Below, one piece after another: positions 7,991 to 16,161 of a stretch of 64,000 nucleotides of DNA. This DNA is from DAOTXR01 sp034435375 (GTDB lineage: Bacteria > Chloroflexota > Anaerolineae > Aggregatilineales > UBA3940). How positions within the stretch are numbered: position 1 is the first letter of the stretch; every line of letters starts with the position of its first letter. The DNA is taken from assembly GCA_034435375.1 (NCBI GenBank), contig DAOTXR010000011.1:27898-91897 (forward strand), written 5' to 3'. The translations under genes and the position numbers were made by a program. The notes under the pieces were generated by a model. That model searched no databases and was not told where the DNA came from. It saw only the letters and a program-made list of their open reading frames with translations.

Positions 7991-9019
7991 ATGACACGCG
8001 CACTCGTCACCGGTAGCACAGGCGGTGTCGGTGCCAATCTGATCGCGGCGCTGAACGAGCGCGGCATTGAGGTTGTCGGGCTGCGCCGCCGCACCTCGCC
8101 GGACGACGCCATTGGAGGACTCGCGTTGACGCCGGTGATCGGCGACATTCTGGAACCGGAGTCACTGCGCCAGGCCATGCGGGGCATCGACTGGGTTTTC
8201 CATGCTGCCGCGATTGCCGACGATTGGCATTACTCTGCCCGCCAAGTCTACCAGGTCAACGTTGAGGGAACCCGCAACGTTCTGGCAGCGGCCTATGAAG
8301 CAGGTGTCCAACGCTTTGTGTTGACCGGTTCCGCTGCGGCCCTGGGAGTACCTGTGCCCGGCAAAGACCTGATCGACGAGACTCATCAGTTCAACCTCAA
8401 GCCAGACCTGTGGCCCTATGGCCATAGCAAACATCTCGCCTTGCAGGTCTTGGCCGAATTCGTCGACAGAGGGCTACACGCTGTCAGCGTCCTGCCCACG
8501 GCTGTCATGGGACCCCGCGACGTGAAATTCATCTCTGGTGAGCTGATCGTTCGTGCTGTCAAACGGCAGGTCTTCCCGTTTCCTGATGGCGGCCTGAATT
8601 TCATAGACATACGCGATGTGGCGCAGGGCCACATCGCAGCTGCTGAGCGAGGAAAACCTGGCGAGCGTTACTTATTGGGAGGTCACAACCTGACCCACAC
8701 TCAGACATTGGAAACCATAGCCGGGGTGCTCAGAATACCGATAAAGCATGTGCGCATCCCTCGTTGGCTCCTGCCACTCATGGCTGGCGCTGTAACTCTA
8801 CTTGAGAAGTGGGGGGTTGAACTGCCAATTGAGCGTGCGCGGGTGCTGCTGAGCGGTAAGTACATGTACTACGACAGCAGTAAAGCTCAGCGAGAACTAG
8901 GGCTGGCTGTACGTCCCTTTGTAGAGACTGTTCGTGACACGTATCTGTGGTATGCACAGCATCACTTTTTCGAAAGGCGAGGAGTCCCCAGCGAACTGCT
9001 GCCACGCCTTGCGGATTGA
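7991..9019 (+). CDS. NAD(P)-dependent epimerase/dehydratase (extended SDR)
   Basis: Extended short-chain dehydrogenase of 342 residues. It shows the NAD(P)-binding TGSTGGVG at residues 8-15, a downstream GDILEP segment, the AAAIADDW strand end, and the catalytic Tyr/Lys pair in YGHSK near 140. The pattern resembles dihydroflavonol-4-reductase, 3-beta-hydroxysteroid dehydrogenase and hopanoid-associated sugar epimerase relatives. GGAGAG precedes the ATG by 7 nt and a good promoter lies further upstream. The middle region (residues 255-275) is hydrophobic. It is followed by a separate DinB gene. Substrate cannot be deduced; nucleotide sugar, sterol-like lipid or other ketone are all possible. 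Confidence 0.82.
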   Translation: MTRALVTGSTGGVGANLIAALNERGIEVVGLRRRTSPDDAIGGLALTPVIGDILEPESLRQAMRGIDWVFHAAAIADDWHYSARQVYQVNVEGTRNVLAAAYEAGVQRFVLTGSAAALGVPVPGKDLIDETHQFNLKPDLWPYGHSKHLALQVLAEFVDRGLHAVSVLPTAVMGPRDVKFISGELIVRAVKRQVFPFPDGGLNFIDIRDVAQGHIAAAERGKPGERYLLGGHNLTHTQTLETIAGVLRIPIKHVRIPRWLLPLMAGAVTLLEKWGVELPIERARVLLSGKYMYYDSSKAQRELGLAVRPFVETVRDTYLWYAQHHFFERRGVPSELLPRLAD

Positions 9020-9090
9020 TCAGGCGCAGTGGGGTATATCCTAGCCAGTAGAGTCCGAGCGCTGACAACCATTCCTAGGAGAGCAGCGCC

Positions 9091-9588
9091 ATGATCAACG
9101 ACATTGAGGAGTTCATCAAATACTTCCATGGCCAGCGGCGACGCACCCAATGGGTCATTGACGTCATGCCGCCCGAAAAAGCAGATTGGCGACCCTGGGC
9201 CGGTGAGCCATCCCCAGCAGAGATTGTCCGCCGCATCGGAGCTGGCCATCTGATGTATGCCACAGTCGTCGCTTATGATTACTGGGTGGTAGATGACTAT
9301 GAGCAGAAGGCGCTTTCGTGGGAGGAGTCGTTGACCTACTTCCACAATTGTACCGAGGAAGCGCTCGATCTCCTGCGTCCATTGCCCGACTCAGTGCTGG
9401 CGCAAAAGCGCCGCAGGCCGGACGACAACCCCCCTACAGCCGCCTGGCGCTTTCTAATGGCTATGATTGAGCACGAGATCGAGCATCGCGCCCAACTCAA
9501 TTCGTACCTGATGCTGATGAACGTGCGAAAGCCCAGTCTGGGTGGCACGACGATCGAAGCAGTGCGTGCAGCACTCAAGGCGAAGTAG
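9091..9588 (+). CDS. DinB-like four-helix-bundle metalloprotein
   Basis: A 165-residue protein of the DinB/YfiT-like superfamily, mostly helical. Putative metal ligands are the His in GAGHLMYATV near residue 52 and the two in EHEIEHRAQLNSY near 130; a triad of this type binds Zn or Ni in the family. Members include thiol-dependent S-transferases (bacillithiol, mycothiol) and stress proteins of unknown activity. AGGAG sits 11 nt upstream of ATG 9091. It stands between an epimerase and a small membrane protein with intergenic gaps of 70-100 nt, so its partner genes are not evident. Confidence 0.75.
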   Translation: MINDIEEFIKYFHGQRRRTQWVIDVMPPEKADWRPWAGEPSPAEIVRRIGAGHLMYATVVAYDYWVVDDYEQKALSWEESLTYFHNCTEEALDLLRPLPDSVLAQKRRRPDDNPPTAAWRFLMAMIEHEIEHRAQLNSYLMLMNVRKPSLGGTTIEAVRAALKAK

Positions 9589-9685
9589 GGTCGTTTCTTG
9601 ATGTTCACGTCGTTGGAGAAGCTGAGTGTTTTGCAAAAGTAATTCAGGTTACTCCGAAACACTAGTGAAGAAAGGATAGGTCGCA

Positions 9686-10114
9686 ATGGCTGACGAACCG
9701 AGATTTAGCTGGCCAACCATCCTACGCGGAACGGCTATCATTGTCGGCGTTACAGCCGCTGTGGGGTTCATTGTGCCGATCGTGGCGACCCTGGCTCTGG
9801 GCTTGGTCAACACTGGTCGTGTCTCTGGCAACGAGATCTACCGTTGGGGCTACTGGGTGATCGCTTGGGGGATGACTTTCTGGCTGGGATCGCAGATGAT
9901 CAAGAAGGTGAGCGACCGCATCATCGACGACATGTTGGCTGCCTCAGTTGTGATTGCCCTCCTGTTGCTGGTGCTCAAATTCGTAGTGTGGATCGTCTTC
10001 GAGCCAGTCGATGCCGATGGCAAGTCATTGTTTGCCATTACCGGCATTGATGTGTTCGGGGCAATTGGAATGGTGCTCGTCGGGCTGATTGCCGCACGGA
10101 TCAACCGTTATTAA
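9686..10114 (+). CDS. Small membrane protein, four predicted helices
   Basis: Unrecognised 142-residue protein. Hydrophobic stretches at about residues 13-38, 55-70, 85-107 and 118-140 predict four transmembrane helices, with a charged loop containing KKVSDRIIDD between helices 2 and 3. AAAGGA sits about 10 nt before the ATG at 9686. It ends 48 nt before a transporter gene on the same strand, so cotranscription is likely, but no function can be inferred from motifs. Confidence 0.7.
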   Translation: MADEPRFSWPTILRGTAIIVGVTAAVGFIVPIVATLALGLVNTGRVSGNEIYRWGYWVIAWGMTFWLGSQMIKKVSDRIIDDMLAASVVIALLLLVLKFVVWIVFEPVDADGKSLFAITGIDVFGAIGMVLVGLIAARINRY

Positions 10115-10162
10115 TGAGCTGTCCCATAAACGCCGCTGGCAGAGGACAAGCGAGGTATCGCT

Positions 10163-11527
10163 ATGCAGCGCAGTGAACACGTCCCACCCCTGACCAAGTT
10201 CATGTACGGCTTCGGAGATATCACCAATTCGCTGCTGAATACCATTGTCGCAGTTTATTTCCTGTTCTTCTTGACCGACGTCGTGAAGCTCAGTCCCGGC
10301 CTCGCGGCAGTGGCGATTTTTGTCGGCAAGAGCTTCGACTGGATCAACGACCCGCTCATTGGCCATCTCTCAGACCGGACTCGTTCCAGGTGGGGCAGAC
10401 GTCGCCCATTCCTGCTGTTCGGGCTGGCTCCACTGGCCGTGGCATTTGCTCTCTTCTTCTGGGTACCTCCCCTGCAGAGTGAGATCTGGCTGGCCGTGTA
10501 CTATAGCTTTCTGTATATGATCTATGACACGGCAGCGACGTTCGTCTATATGCCCTACTACGCCCTGACGCCTGAGCTTACCCTGGACTACGATGAACGA
10601 ACGTCACTCACCACCGTGCGGATGCTGTTCTCGATTGCGGGCGGGCTGATCGCGTTTACAACGCCGTCTCTGATCACCGACTCCTTCGCAGACACGCGCA
10701 TGGGATACTTCGTCATGGCGATGGTTTTCGGCAGCGTGGGTGTCATCCCCCTGCTGGCAACATTTTGGGGGACCCGTGAGCGCCCAGAGCACATTGCCCA
10801 GCCACAGCCCAGCCTACGCGAGTCCCTGACCGCAGCCAGCGCCAACCGGCCCTTCATTTTCGGACTTTTCATCTTCCTGTTCACGTGGGCTACTATTGAC
10901 CTAATCCAGGCCGTGCTGTTGTATTTCATCATCCACTGGCTGCAAATGGGCCATATCAAAGAGATCATCATGGGATCGGTGTTCATCAGCGCGGCGGCGT
11001 TCCTGCCGCTCTGGAGCTGGGTCCCAGGTCGGTGGGACAAGCGGCGGGCTTACATCGTGGGTATGGCATTTCTGGCTGCTACGATGATGGTCCTGATCTT
11101 CATCCAGCCAGGGACGCCTCTGCCGATTGTGCTGGCCATCACCATCCTGGCCGGTGTAGGCGTGTCAGCGGCGCATGTCATCCCGCAGGCTATTCTTCCG
11201 GATGCCATCGAGGTAGACGAGCTTCGCACTGGTCAGCGTCATGAAGGCATGTTCTACAGCCTGGTGATGCTGGCGCAAAAGGTAGCGTCTTCTATCGCAG
11301 TCCCGCTGGCAGGGGCAGCGCTCGAGATCGCACAGTACAACCCGGATGTTGCCGTGCAGCCCGAGTCAGCACTGTGGGCCATCCGGGGGCTGACAGGCAT
11401 CGTGCCAACCATCCTGTTGGCTGTTGGCATTATCTTCGCATGGCGCTATCCGCTGTCGCGCGAGGAGCACACCAACATCCGACAAAGGCTCACCGAGCGA
11501 CATGTCGAGATCGTCGCCGATAAGTAG
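10163..11527 (+). CDS. MFS transporter, GPH (glycoside-pentoside-hexuronide) cation symporter type
   Basis: A 454-residue permease with about 12 predicted membrane helices. The loop signature HLSDRTRSRWGRRRPFLLFG after helix 2 and the segment LTPELTLDYDERTSL between helices 4 and 5 are characteristic of the GPH/melibiose family within the major facilitator superfamily. Members use H+ or Na+ to import sugars or related solutes; uncharacterised bacterial members lie in many catabolic clusters. It is 23 nt upstream of the SsnA-like aminohydrolase, suggesting that the pair imports and deaminates one compound. The substrate is an inference only. Confidence 0.85.
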   Translation: MQRSEHVPPLTKFMYGFGDITNSLLNTIVAVYFLFFLTDVVKLSPGLAAVAIFVGKSFDWINDPLIGHLSDRTRSRWGRRRPFLLFGLAPLAVAFALFFWVPPLQSEIWLAVYYSFLYMIYDTAATFVYMPYYALTPELTLDYDERTSLTTVRMLFSIAGGLIAFTTPSLITDSFADTRMGYFVMAMVFGSVGVIPLLATFWGTRERPEHIAQPQPSLRESLTAASANRPFIFGLFIFLFTWATIDLIQAVLLYFIIHWLQMGHIKEIIMGSVFISAAAFLPLWSWVPGRWDKRRAYIVGMAFLAATMMVLIFIQPGTPLPIVLAITILAGVGVSAAHVIPQAILPDAIEVDELRTGQRHEGMFYSLVMLAQKVASSIAVPLAGAALEIAQYNPDVAVQPESALWAIRGLTGIVPTILLAVGIIFAWRYPLSREEHTNIRQRLTERHVEIVADK

Positions 11528-11550
11528 CCCAAAGGGCTTACAGGGGATCC

Positions 11551-12912
11551 ATGACAGAACCTTTGCTGATCACCAATGGGATAGTCGTCACCTGGGAACC
11601 AGATGCTGACCTGATCGACCAGGGAGCTGTGTACCTCGAAGATGGCAGAATCGTCGAGGTTGGAAGCGCCGCCGATCTGGGATCGCGCTATCCGCACGCT
11701 CCTCATCTGGATGCACGGGGCCAGCTAATCATGCCCGGCAACATCTGCGCCCACACCCATTTCTACGGCGCATTCGCCCGCGGCCTGGCTATCCCTGGCG
11801 CGCCTCCCAAGGATTTCCCCGACATTCTCAAACGCTTGTGGTGGCCGCTCGACCAAGCGCTTGACCAGGAGGCTGTGCGTTACAGCGCGCTGGTTTGCCT
11901 AATCGATGCCATTAAGCACGGCACGACGACGCTTTTCGATCACCATGCCAGCCCCAATGCGCTCGACGGCTCGCTAGATGTGATCGCCGACGCTGTGGAC
12001 GAGGCTGGGCTGCGGGCTGTTTTGTGCTATGAAGTGACCGACCGATATGGATCGGAGAGTACCAGAGCAGGCATCGCCGAGAATGTACGCTTCCTGAAAG
12101 CAGTCCAGAGCCGCCCCAACCTCGCCGCAGCTTTTGGGCTGCACGCCTCGCTGACTGTCTCCGAGGAGACGCTGGCGAAGTGTGTCGAAGCGGCAGCGGG
12201 ATCGGGAATCGGTTTCCACATCCACGTCGCAGAGCATGAAGAAGACGAATATGACAGCCTTCAGAAATCGGGAAAGCGTGTGGTGGATCGTCTGCACAGC
12301 GCGGGCATTCTGGGGGAGAAATCTATCGTTGCCCACTGCGTTCACATCGACCTGGGCGAGGCCGAGGTCCTGCGGGACACGGGGACATGGGTCACACACC
12401 AGCCACGCTCGAACATGAATAACGGCGTTGGCGTGGCCAACATCGACGGAATGCTGCGGGCTGGGCTACGGGTCTGCCTGGGTAACGATGGCTTCAGCAA
12501 TAACATGTGGGAAGAGTGGAAGACAGCCTATCTGGTGCACAAGGTATGGAATCGCGATCCGCGCCGCGCCAACGGAATGAACATTGTCGCGATGGCAATC
12601 ACCCACAATGCCGCACTGGCCAACGTGTACTTTCCGCAGACACCGCCAGGCCTGCTCGTACCGGGTGGAGCAGCTGACGTGATTCTGGTGGACTACCACC
12701 CTACCACACCGCTGACGGCAGGCAACCTGCCCTGGCATATCATTTTCGGGTTCGAGGCTTCGATGGTCACGACCACTATCTGCGCCGGGCGTGTGTTGAT
12801 GCGCGACCGCAAGCTCCTGACATTGGATGAGGCGGCGATCACCGCCCGCTCGCGCCAGATCGCTCCCGCCGTATGGGAACGCTACAATGCCATCGCCAGC
12901 AAGCTGGCCTAA
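11551..12912 (+). CDS. ssnA: SsnA-like aminohydrolase (amidohydrolase superfamily)
   Basis: A 453-residue metal-dependent amidohydrolase. Metal motifs: CAHTHFYGAFARG near residue 67, FHIHVAEHEED near 225, IVAHCVHIDLGE near 250 and CLGNDGFSNNMWEEW near 310. The segment LKRLWWPLDQALDQEAV followed by GTTTLFDHHASPNALDG matches the SsnA family found beside selenium-dependent molybdenum hydroxylases in E. coli and firmicutes. Probable reaction: deamination or dechlorination-type hydrolysis of a purine-like heterocycle; no SsnA substrate is established as far as I know. GGGGA precedes the ATG. It lies 23 nt after the transporter and about 140 nt before the F420/hydroxylase block. Confidence 0.82.
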   Translation: MTEPLLITNGIVVTWEPDADLIDQGAVYLEDGRIVEVGSAADLGSRYPHAPHLDARGQLIMPGNICAHTHFYGAFARGLAIPGAPPKDFPDILKRLWWPLDQALDQEAVRYSALVCLIDAIKHGTTTLFDHHASPNALDGSLDVIADAVDEAGLRAVLCYEVTDRYGSESTRAGIAENVRFLKAVQSRPNLAAAFGLHASLTVSEETLAKCVEAAAGSGIGFHIHVAEHEEDEYDSLQKSGKRVVDRLHSAGILGEKSIVAHCVHIDLGEAEVLRDTGTWVTHQPRSNMNNGVGVANIDGMLRAGLRVCLGNDGFSNNMWEEWKTAYLVHKVWNRDPRRANGMNIVAMAITHNAALANVYFPQTPPGLLVPGGAADVILVDYHPTTPLTAGNLPWHIIFGFEASMVTTTICAGRVLMRDRKLLTLDEAAITARSRQIAPAVWERYNAIASKLA

Positions 12913-12970
12913 CCTGCTAAGCGCCTGGTCAGAAACGCCTTCGGCAGACACTTGAGTCGTAACCCTCGTT

Positions 12971-13000
12971 TTGAAAAACACATGGCCCACCAGTTATAAT
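12971..13000 (+). promoter_or_regulatory. Promoter of the F420 / molybdenum hydroxylase block
   Basis: TTGAAA (12971-12976), 18-nt spacer and a perfect TATAAT (12995-13000), 53 nt before the npdG start. It is one of the best promoter matches in the window and may drive the closely packed genes that follow. Confidence 0.7.
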
Positions 13001-13053
13001 CACTCTCCCGCTTAGAGAGGAATTCTCTTGCTGTTTAACAGAGGAGAAGAGAT

Positions 13054-13728
13054 GTGCCTGATCAATCCAGGCCCTCCAAGATCATTGCCGTGTTAGGTGG
13101 CACTGGCAAAGAAGGCAGTGGGCTGGCCTATCGCTGGGCTAGACATGGCTATAACGTCATCATTGGGTCGCGCACGCTAGACAAAGCCAAACGCATCGCC
13201 GACGAGTTGAACGACTTGTTGGGCCAGGAGCTTATCCGGGGCATGACCAACGCAGATGCGGCCCATGAAGCCGATCTAGTGGTGCTGACAGTGCCCTACG
13301 AGGCTCACCATGCCACGCTGGCGGGCATCCGTGAATTAGTGCACGGCAAAGTGCTGGTTGATGTTACAGTACCTCTCAAACCGCCCAGGGTTACTGTGGT
13401 GACTCTGCCGCCGGGTCGAACTGCTGCTGAAGAAGCTCAGGCGCTCCTGGGTGCGAATGTACGCGTGGTCTCGGCCTTTCAGAACATCTCAGCCATCCAT
13501 CTGAAGGATGCCGAACACCTGCCCGACTGCGACGTGTTGGTATGTGGTGACGATCAGAGTGCCCGGCAGGAAGTCATAACACTGGTTGAGGCTGCCGGGA
13601 TGCGCGGCATCGACGCCGGCCCACTGGCCAACGCCATCGTCGCTGAAAGCCTGACACCCGTGCTGTTGGGCATCAACAAGCGCTACGGTGTCAAGGGTGC
13701 AGGAATCCGCATCACTGGGATTGAGTGA
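13054..13728 (+). CDS. npdG: NADPH-dependent F420 reductase
   Basis: Transfers hydride between NADP(H) and coenzyme F420. A single Rossmann domain begins with AVLGGTGKEGSGLAYRWA followed by IGSRTLDKA, where Ser/Arg recognise the NADP 2'-phosphate. VLTVPYEAHH and VVSAFQNISA are also typical of the family, and 224 residues is the usual length. Translation starts at GTG 13054, 6 nt after GAGGAGA; an ATG two bases upstream is out of frame. The stop overlaps the cofE start by one base. With cofE, cofD, cofC and an LLM enzyme following, the F420 assignment is strong; a plain NADP oxidoreductase is less likely. Confidence 0.88.
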   Translation: MPDQSRPSKIIAVLGGTGKEGSGLAYRWARHGYNVIIGSRTLDKAKRIADELNDLLGQELIRGMTNADAAHEADLVVLTVPYEAHHATLAGIRELVHGKVLVDVTVPLKPPRVTVVTLPPGRTAAEEAQALLGANVRVVSAFQNISAIHLKDAEHLPDCDVLVCGDDQSARQEVITLVEAAGMRGIDAGPLANAIVAESLTPVLLGINKRYGVKGAGIRITGIE

Positions 13729-14495
13729 TGACCACTCAGAAAGTCGAGTTGATCGGCATCGCTGGCATCCCCCTGATCCAGACCGGGGATGACCTGGCAG
13801 GAATCCTGGCCGAGGCCATTCGAAAGAATGGGTTGACACTCCAGGATAACGATGTGGTGGTGATCACATCGAAGGTGGTTTCGAAAGCCGAAGGCCGTTG
13901 GGTAGACCTTTCGACTGTTGTACCCGATGAAGAGGCAATGCGCACCGCAGCCCGGTGCGGAAAAGACCCGCGCGAAGTGGCCGTGATCCTGGGTGAGTCA
14001 ACCCGCGTGTCACGGATGCGACAGGGTGTGTTGATCGTCGAACACCGACTGGGTTTTGTGTGTGCCAACGCGGGCATGGATCACTCGAACACCCGGCCTG
14101 GCAGCGAATGGCGATTGCTGCTGCCCTCCGATCCTGACGCCTCGGCCCGTACTCTGCGCGAGCGGCTTGGCACCATGTTTGGCGTGCGGCTGGCTGTCGT
14201 GATCAGTGACAGCCACGGACGGCCATTCCGAATGGGCACAGTCGGTGTGGCAATTGGCTCGGCAGGGTTGCCCGCTTTGTGGAATCTGCGGGGCCGACCG
14301 GACCTATTTGGCACAGCTCTTCAGGTGACCGAGGTAGGTTTTGCCGACGAGCTGGCGGCAGCAGCCGGGCTGGTGCTGGGCCAGGCTGCCGAAGGCATCC
14401 CGGCGGTCATCATCCGAGGGATGGAATTTCCCGTCGACGAGCTGGCTCGGGCAGCCGATCTGGTGCGGCCGCGTGAGTTAGACCTGTACCGCTAG
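13728..14495 (+). CDS. cofE: F420-0:gamma-glutamyl ligase
   Basis: Adds glutamates to F420-0 using GTP. At 255 residues it has the short, archaeal-type layout: there is only the ligase domain, without the C-terminal nitroreductase-like domain that actinobacterial FbiB uses to reduce dehydro-F420-0. Recognisable segments are DVVVITSKVVSKAEGR, CANAGMDHSN, VISDSHGRPFRMGTVGVAIG and the C-terminal GIPAVIIRG. ATG 13728 overlaps the npdG stop by one base; GTG 13725 is an equivalent alternative. It is 27 nt upstream of cofD. Its reductase partner, if needed, must lie elsewhere. Confidence 0.92.
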   Translation: MTTQKVELIGIAGIPLIQTGDDLAGILAEAIRKNGLTLQDNDVVVITSKVVSKAEGRWVDLSTVVPDEEAMRTAARCGKDPREVAVILGESTRVSRMRQGVLIVEHRLGFVCANAGMDHSNTRPGSEWRLLLPSDPDASARTLRERLGTMFGVRLAVVISDSHGRPFRMGTVGVAIGSAGLPALWNLRGRPDLFGTALQVTEVGFADELAAAAGLVLGQAAEGIPAVIIRGMEFPVDELARAADLVRPRELDLYR

Positions 14496-14522
14496 AGACT
14501 AGCCACAGCACAGGCATTTCGG

Positions 14523-15473
14523 ATGGGACTACGCGACCACGTTGTGATGTTGGTGGGAGGAGTCGGCGGGGCCAAAATGGCCCTGGGTATGGCACACGTC
14601 TTGCCAGCCGGCGCACTGAGCTTTGTGGTCAACACGGGGGACGATTTTGAACACTTAGGGCTGTATGTCTGTCCAGACCTGGACACTGTCACCTACACGC
14701 TGGCGGGTCTGGCGAATCCGGCCACAGGCTGGGGGGTCTCCGACGATACTCTCCATGCAATGGAGATGGTCAAACAGCTAGGCGGGCCAGCATGGTTCCG
14801 GCTGGGAGACAGGGACCTGGGCACCAACCTGATGCGCACCATGCTGCTGAGGCAGGGCCACACCCTGACTGAGGTCGAGCATCTCTTCTGTGCTCGTCTG
14901 GGCCTTCCGCACCCGATTCTGCCCATGTCTGATGAGCCGGTGAGAACCGTCCTGGATACCGACCGAGGCACACTCGCCTTTCAGGAGTACTTTGTCCGTG
15001 AGCGATGGCAGCCAAAGGTGCATCGGATTCGCTTTGAAGGCAGCGCGGCGGCTCATCCCAGCGAGGCCGTTGTGCAGGCCCTGGAAGCCGCCACATTGAT
15101 CGTGTTTGCCCCCTCCAACCCGTTTCTGAGCATTGATCCCATCCTGTCGATCTCTGGCATCCGAGAGCGGATCGAGCAGTCAAGTGCACCCCGTGTAGCT
15201 GTCACCCCTATCATTGGTGGGCAGGCAGTCAAAGGCCCAACAGCCAAACTCATGGTCGAACTAGGAATGAGCGCTTCACCCCTTGAAGTAGTCAATCACT
15301 ACCAGAATTTGTTGGATGGCATTATACTGGATAAGGTGGACAGTGAATTATGCGATGTAGTTGAAGCATTGAACGTGCGGACCACAGCACAACCCACATT
15401 AATGGAAACCCTGGCTGACAAGACTCGCCTCGCAGGATTGTTGTTAGATTGGGCAGAGGAAACCTTCCAGTGA
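14523..15473 (+). CDS. cofD: 2-phospho-L-lactate (or PEP) transferase CofD
   Basis: Joins the deazaflavin Fo to the guanylylated 2-phospholactate or PEP moiety to give F420-0 or dehydro-F420-0. The 316-residue protein shows the family glycine motif LVGGVGGAKMA at the N-terminus, FVVNTGDDFEHLGL near 40, RLGDRDLGTNLMRT near 98 and FAPSNPFLSIDPIL near 200. The length is typical. Its stop codon overlaps the cofC start by four bases, so the two are translationally coupled. Confidence 0.93.
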   Translation: MGLRDHVVMLVGGVGGAKMALGMAHVLPAGALSFVVNTGDDFEHLGLYVCPDLDTVTYTLAGLANPATGWGVSDDTLHAMEMVKQLGGPAWFRLGDRDLGTNLMRTMLLRQGHTLTEVEHLFCARLGLPHPILPMSDEPVRTVLDTDRGTLAFQEYFVRERWQPKVHRIRFEGSAAAHPSEAVVQALEAATLIVFAPSNPFLSIDPILSISGIRERIEQSSAPRVAVTPIIGGQAVKGPTAKLMVELGMSASPLEVVNHYQNLLDGIILDKVDSELCDVVEALNVRTTAQPTLMETLADKTRLAGLLLDWAEETFQ

Positions 15474-16111
15474 AGAACATCTGGGCAATTATCCCGGTGA
15501 AGCCACTGAATCGATCCAAGAGCCGGTTGGCCCCTGTCCTGGACATCAAACAGCGCGAAGCGCTGAGCCGCGAGATGCTAGAGCAGACACTCGTGACGCT
15601 CAAAAAGGCAAAGAGCATTGGCGGAATCCTCGTTGTGAGCCGCGACAGTGCAGCCCTGGCCCTGGCCCGCCGCTATGACGCTCAGACTCTCCAAGAGAGT
15701 GGCGCACCCGAACTCAACGCCAGCCTTACTCGTGCAACCAAGGTCATTTCGACCTGGAATGCAAGTGGGGCACTGGTTTTGGCTTCTGACATCCCCCTGA
15801 TGCAGGTGGATGACATCGAGGCCATGATCGCACTGGCTAAGTATCCCCCCGTCGTGGTAATCGCCCCTGACCGGCGACATGTCGGTACCAATGGGCTGCT
15901 GATGTGCCCACCGGCGCTTTTCCCCTACGCCTTCGGTGAGGATAGCTTCAGCAGACACACTGCCAAAGCTCAGGAGGCTGGGGCCGAGGTGCACGTTTAC
16001 GAGTCGCTCACCATGGGCCTGGACGTGGACCTGCCTGCCGACCTGGACTTGTACCGCGAGATGCTCATGGAACGCAACCTCAACGAGCCTGCTTGGCTGG
16101 GAAACGCCTAG
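15470..16111 (+). CDS. cofC: 2-phospho-L-lactate / PEP guanylyltransferase CofC
   Basis: Activates 2-phospholactate or phosphoenolpyruvate with GTP for F420 assembly. From GTG 15470 (213 residues) the protein begins VKNIWAIIPVKPLNRSKSRL, the nucleotide-binding start of the CofC family, and continues with ILVVSRD, LVLASDIPLM and APDRRHVGTNGLL. GAGGA is positioned 10 nt upstream and the start overlaps the cofD stop as GTGA; an in-frame TTG at 15449 would add seven residues inside cofD. CofC closes the biosynthetic run npdG-cofE-cofD-cofC. Fo synthase (FbiC or CofG/H) is not in this window. Confidence 0.92.
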   Translation: MKNIWAIIPVKPLNRSKSRLAPVLDIKQREALSREMLEQTLVTLKKAKSIGGILVVSRDSAALALARRYDAQTLQESGAPELNASLTRATKVISTWNASGALVLASDIPLMQVDDIEAMIALAKYPPVVVIAPDRRHVGTNGLLMCPPALFPYAFGEDSFSRHTAKAQEAGAEVHVYESLTMGLDVDLPADLDLYREMLMERNLNEPAWLGNA

Positions 16112-16161
16112 ACTAGCTGGCACCCGTCTCAGAATCTCGCTACCCCGAAAGGAGTCTCCAG

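Noticed and set aside
9625..9663. Inverted repeat AGTGTTT/AAACACT between DinB and the small membrane gene
   Set aside because: Stem is short with a large internal loop and no T-run; could be chance.
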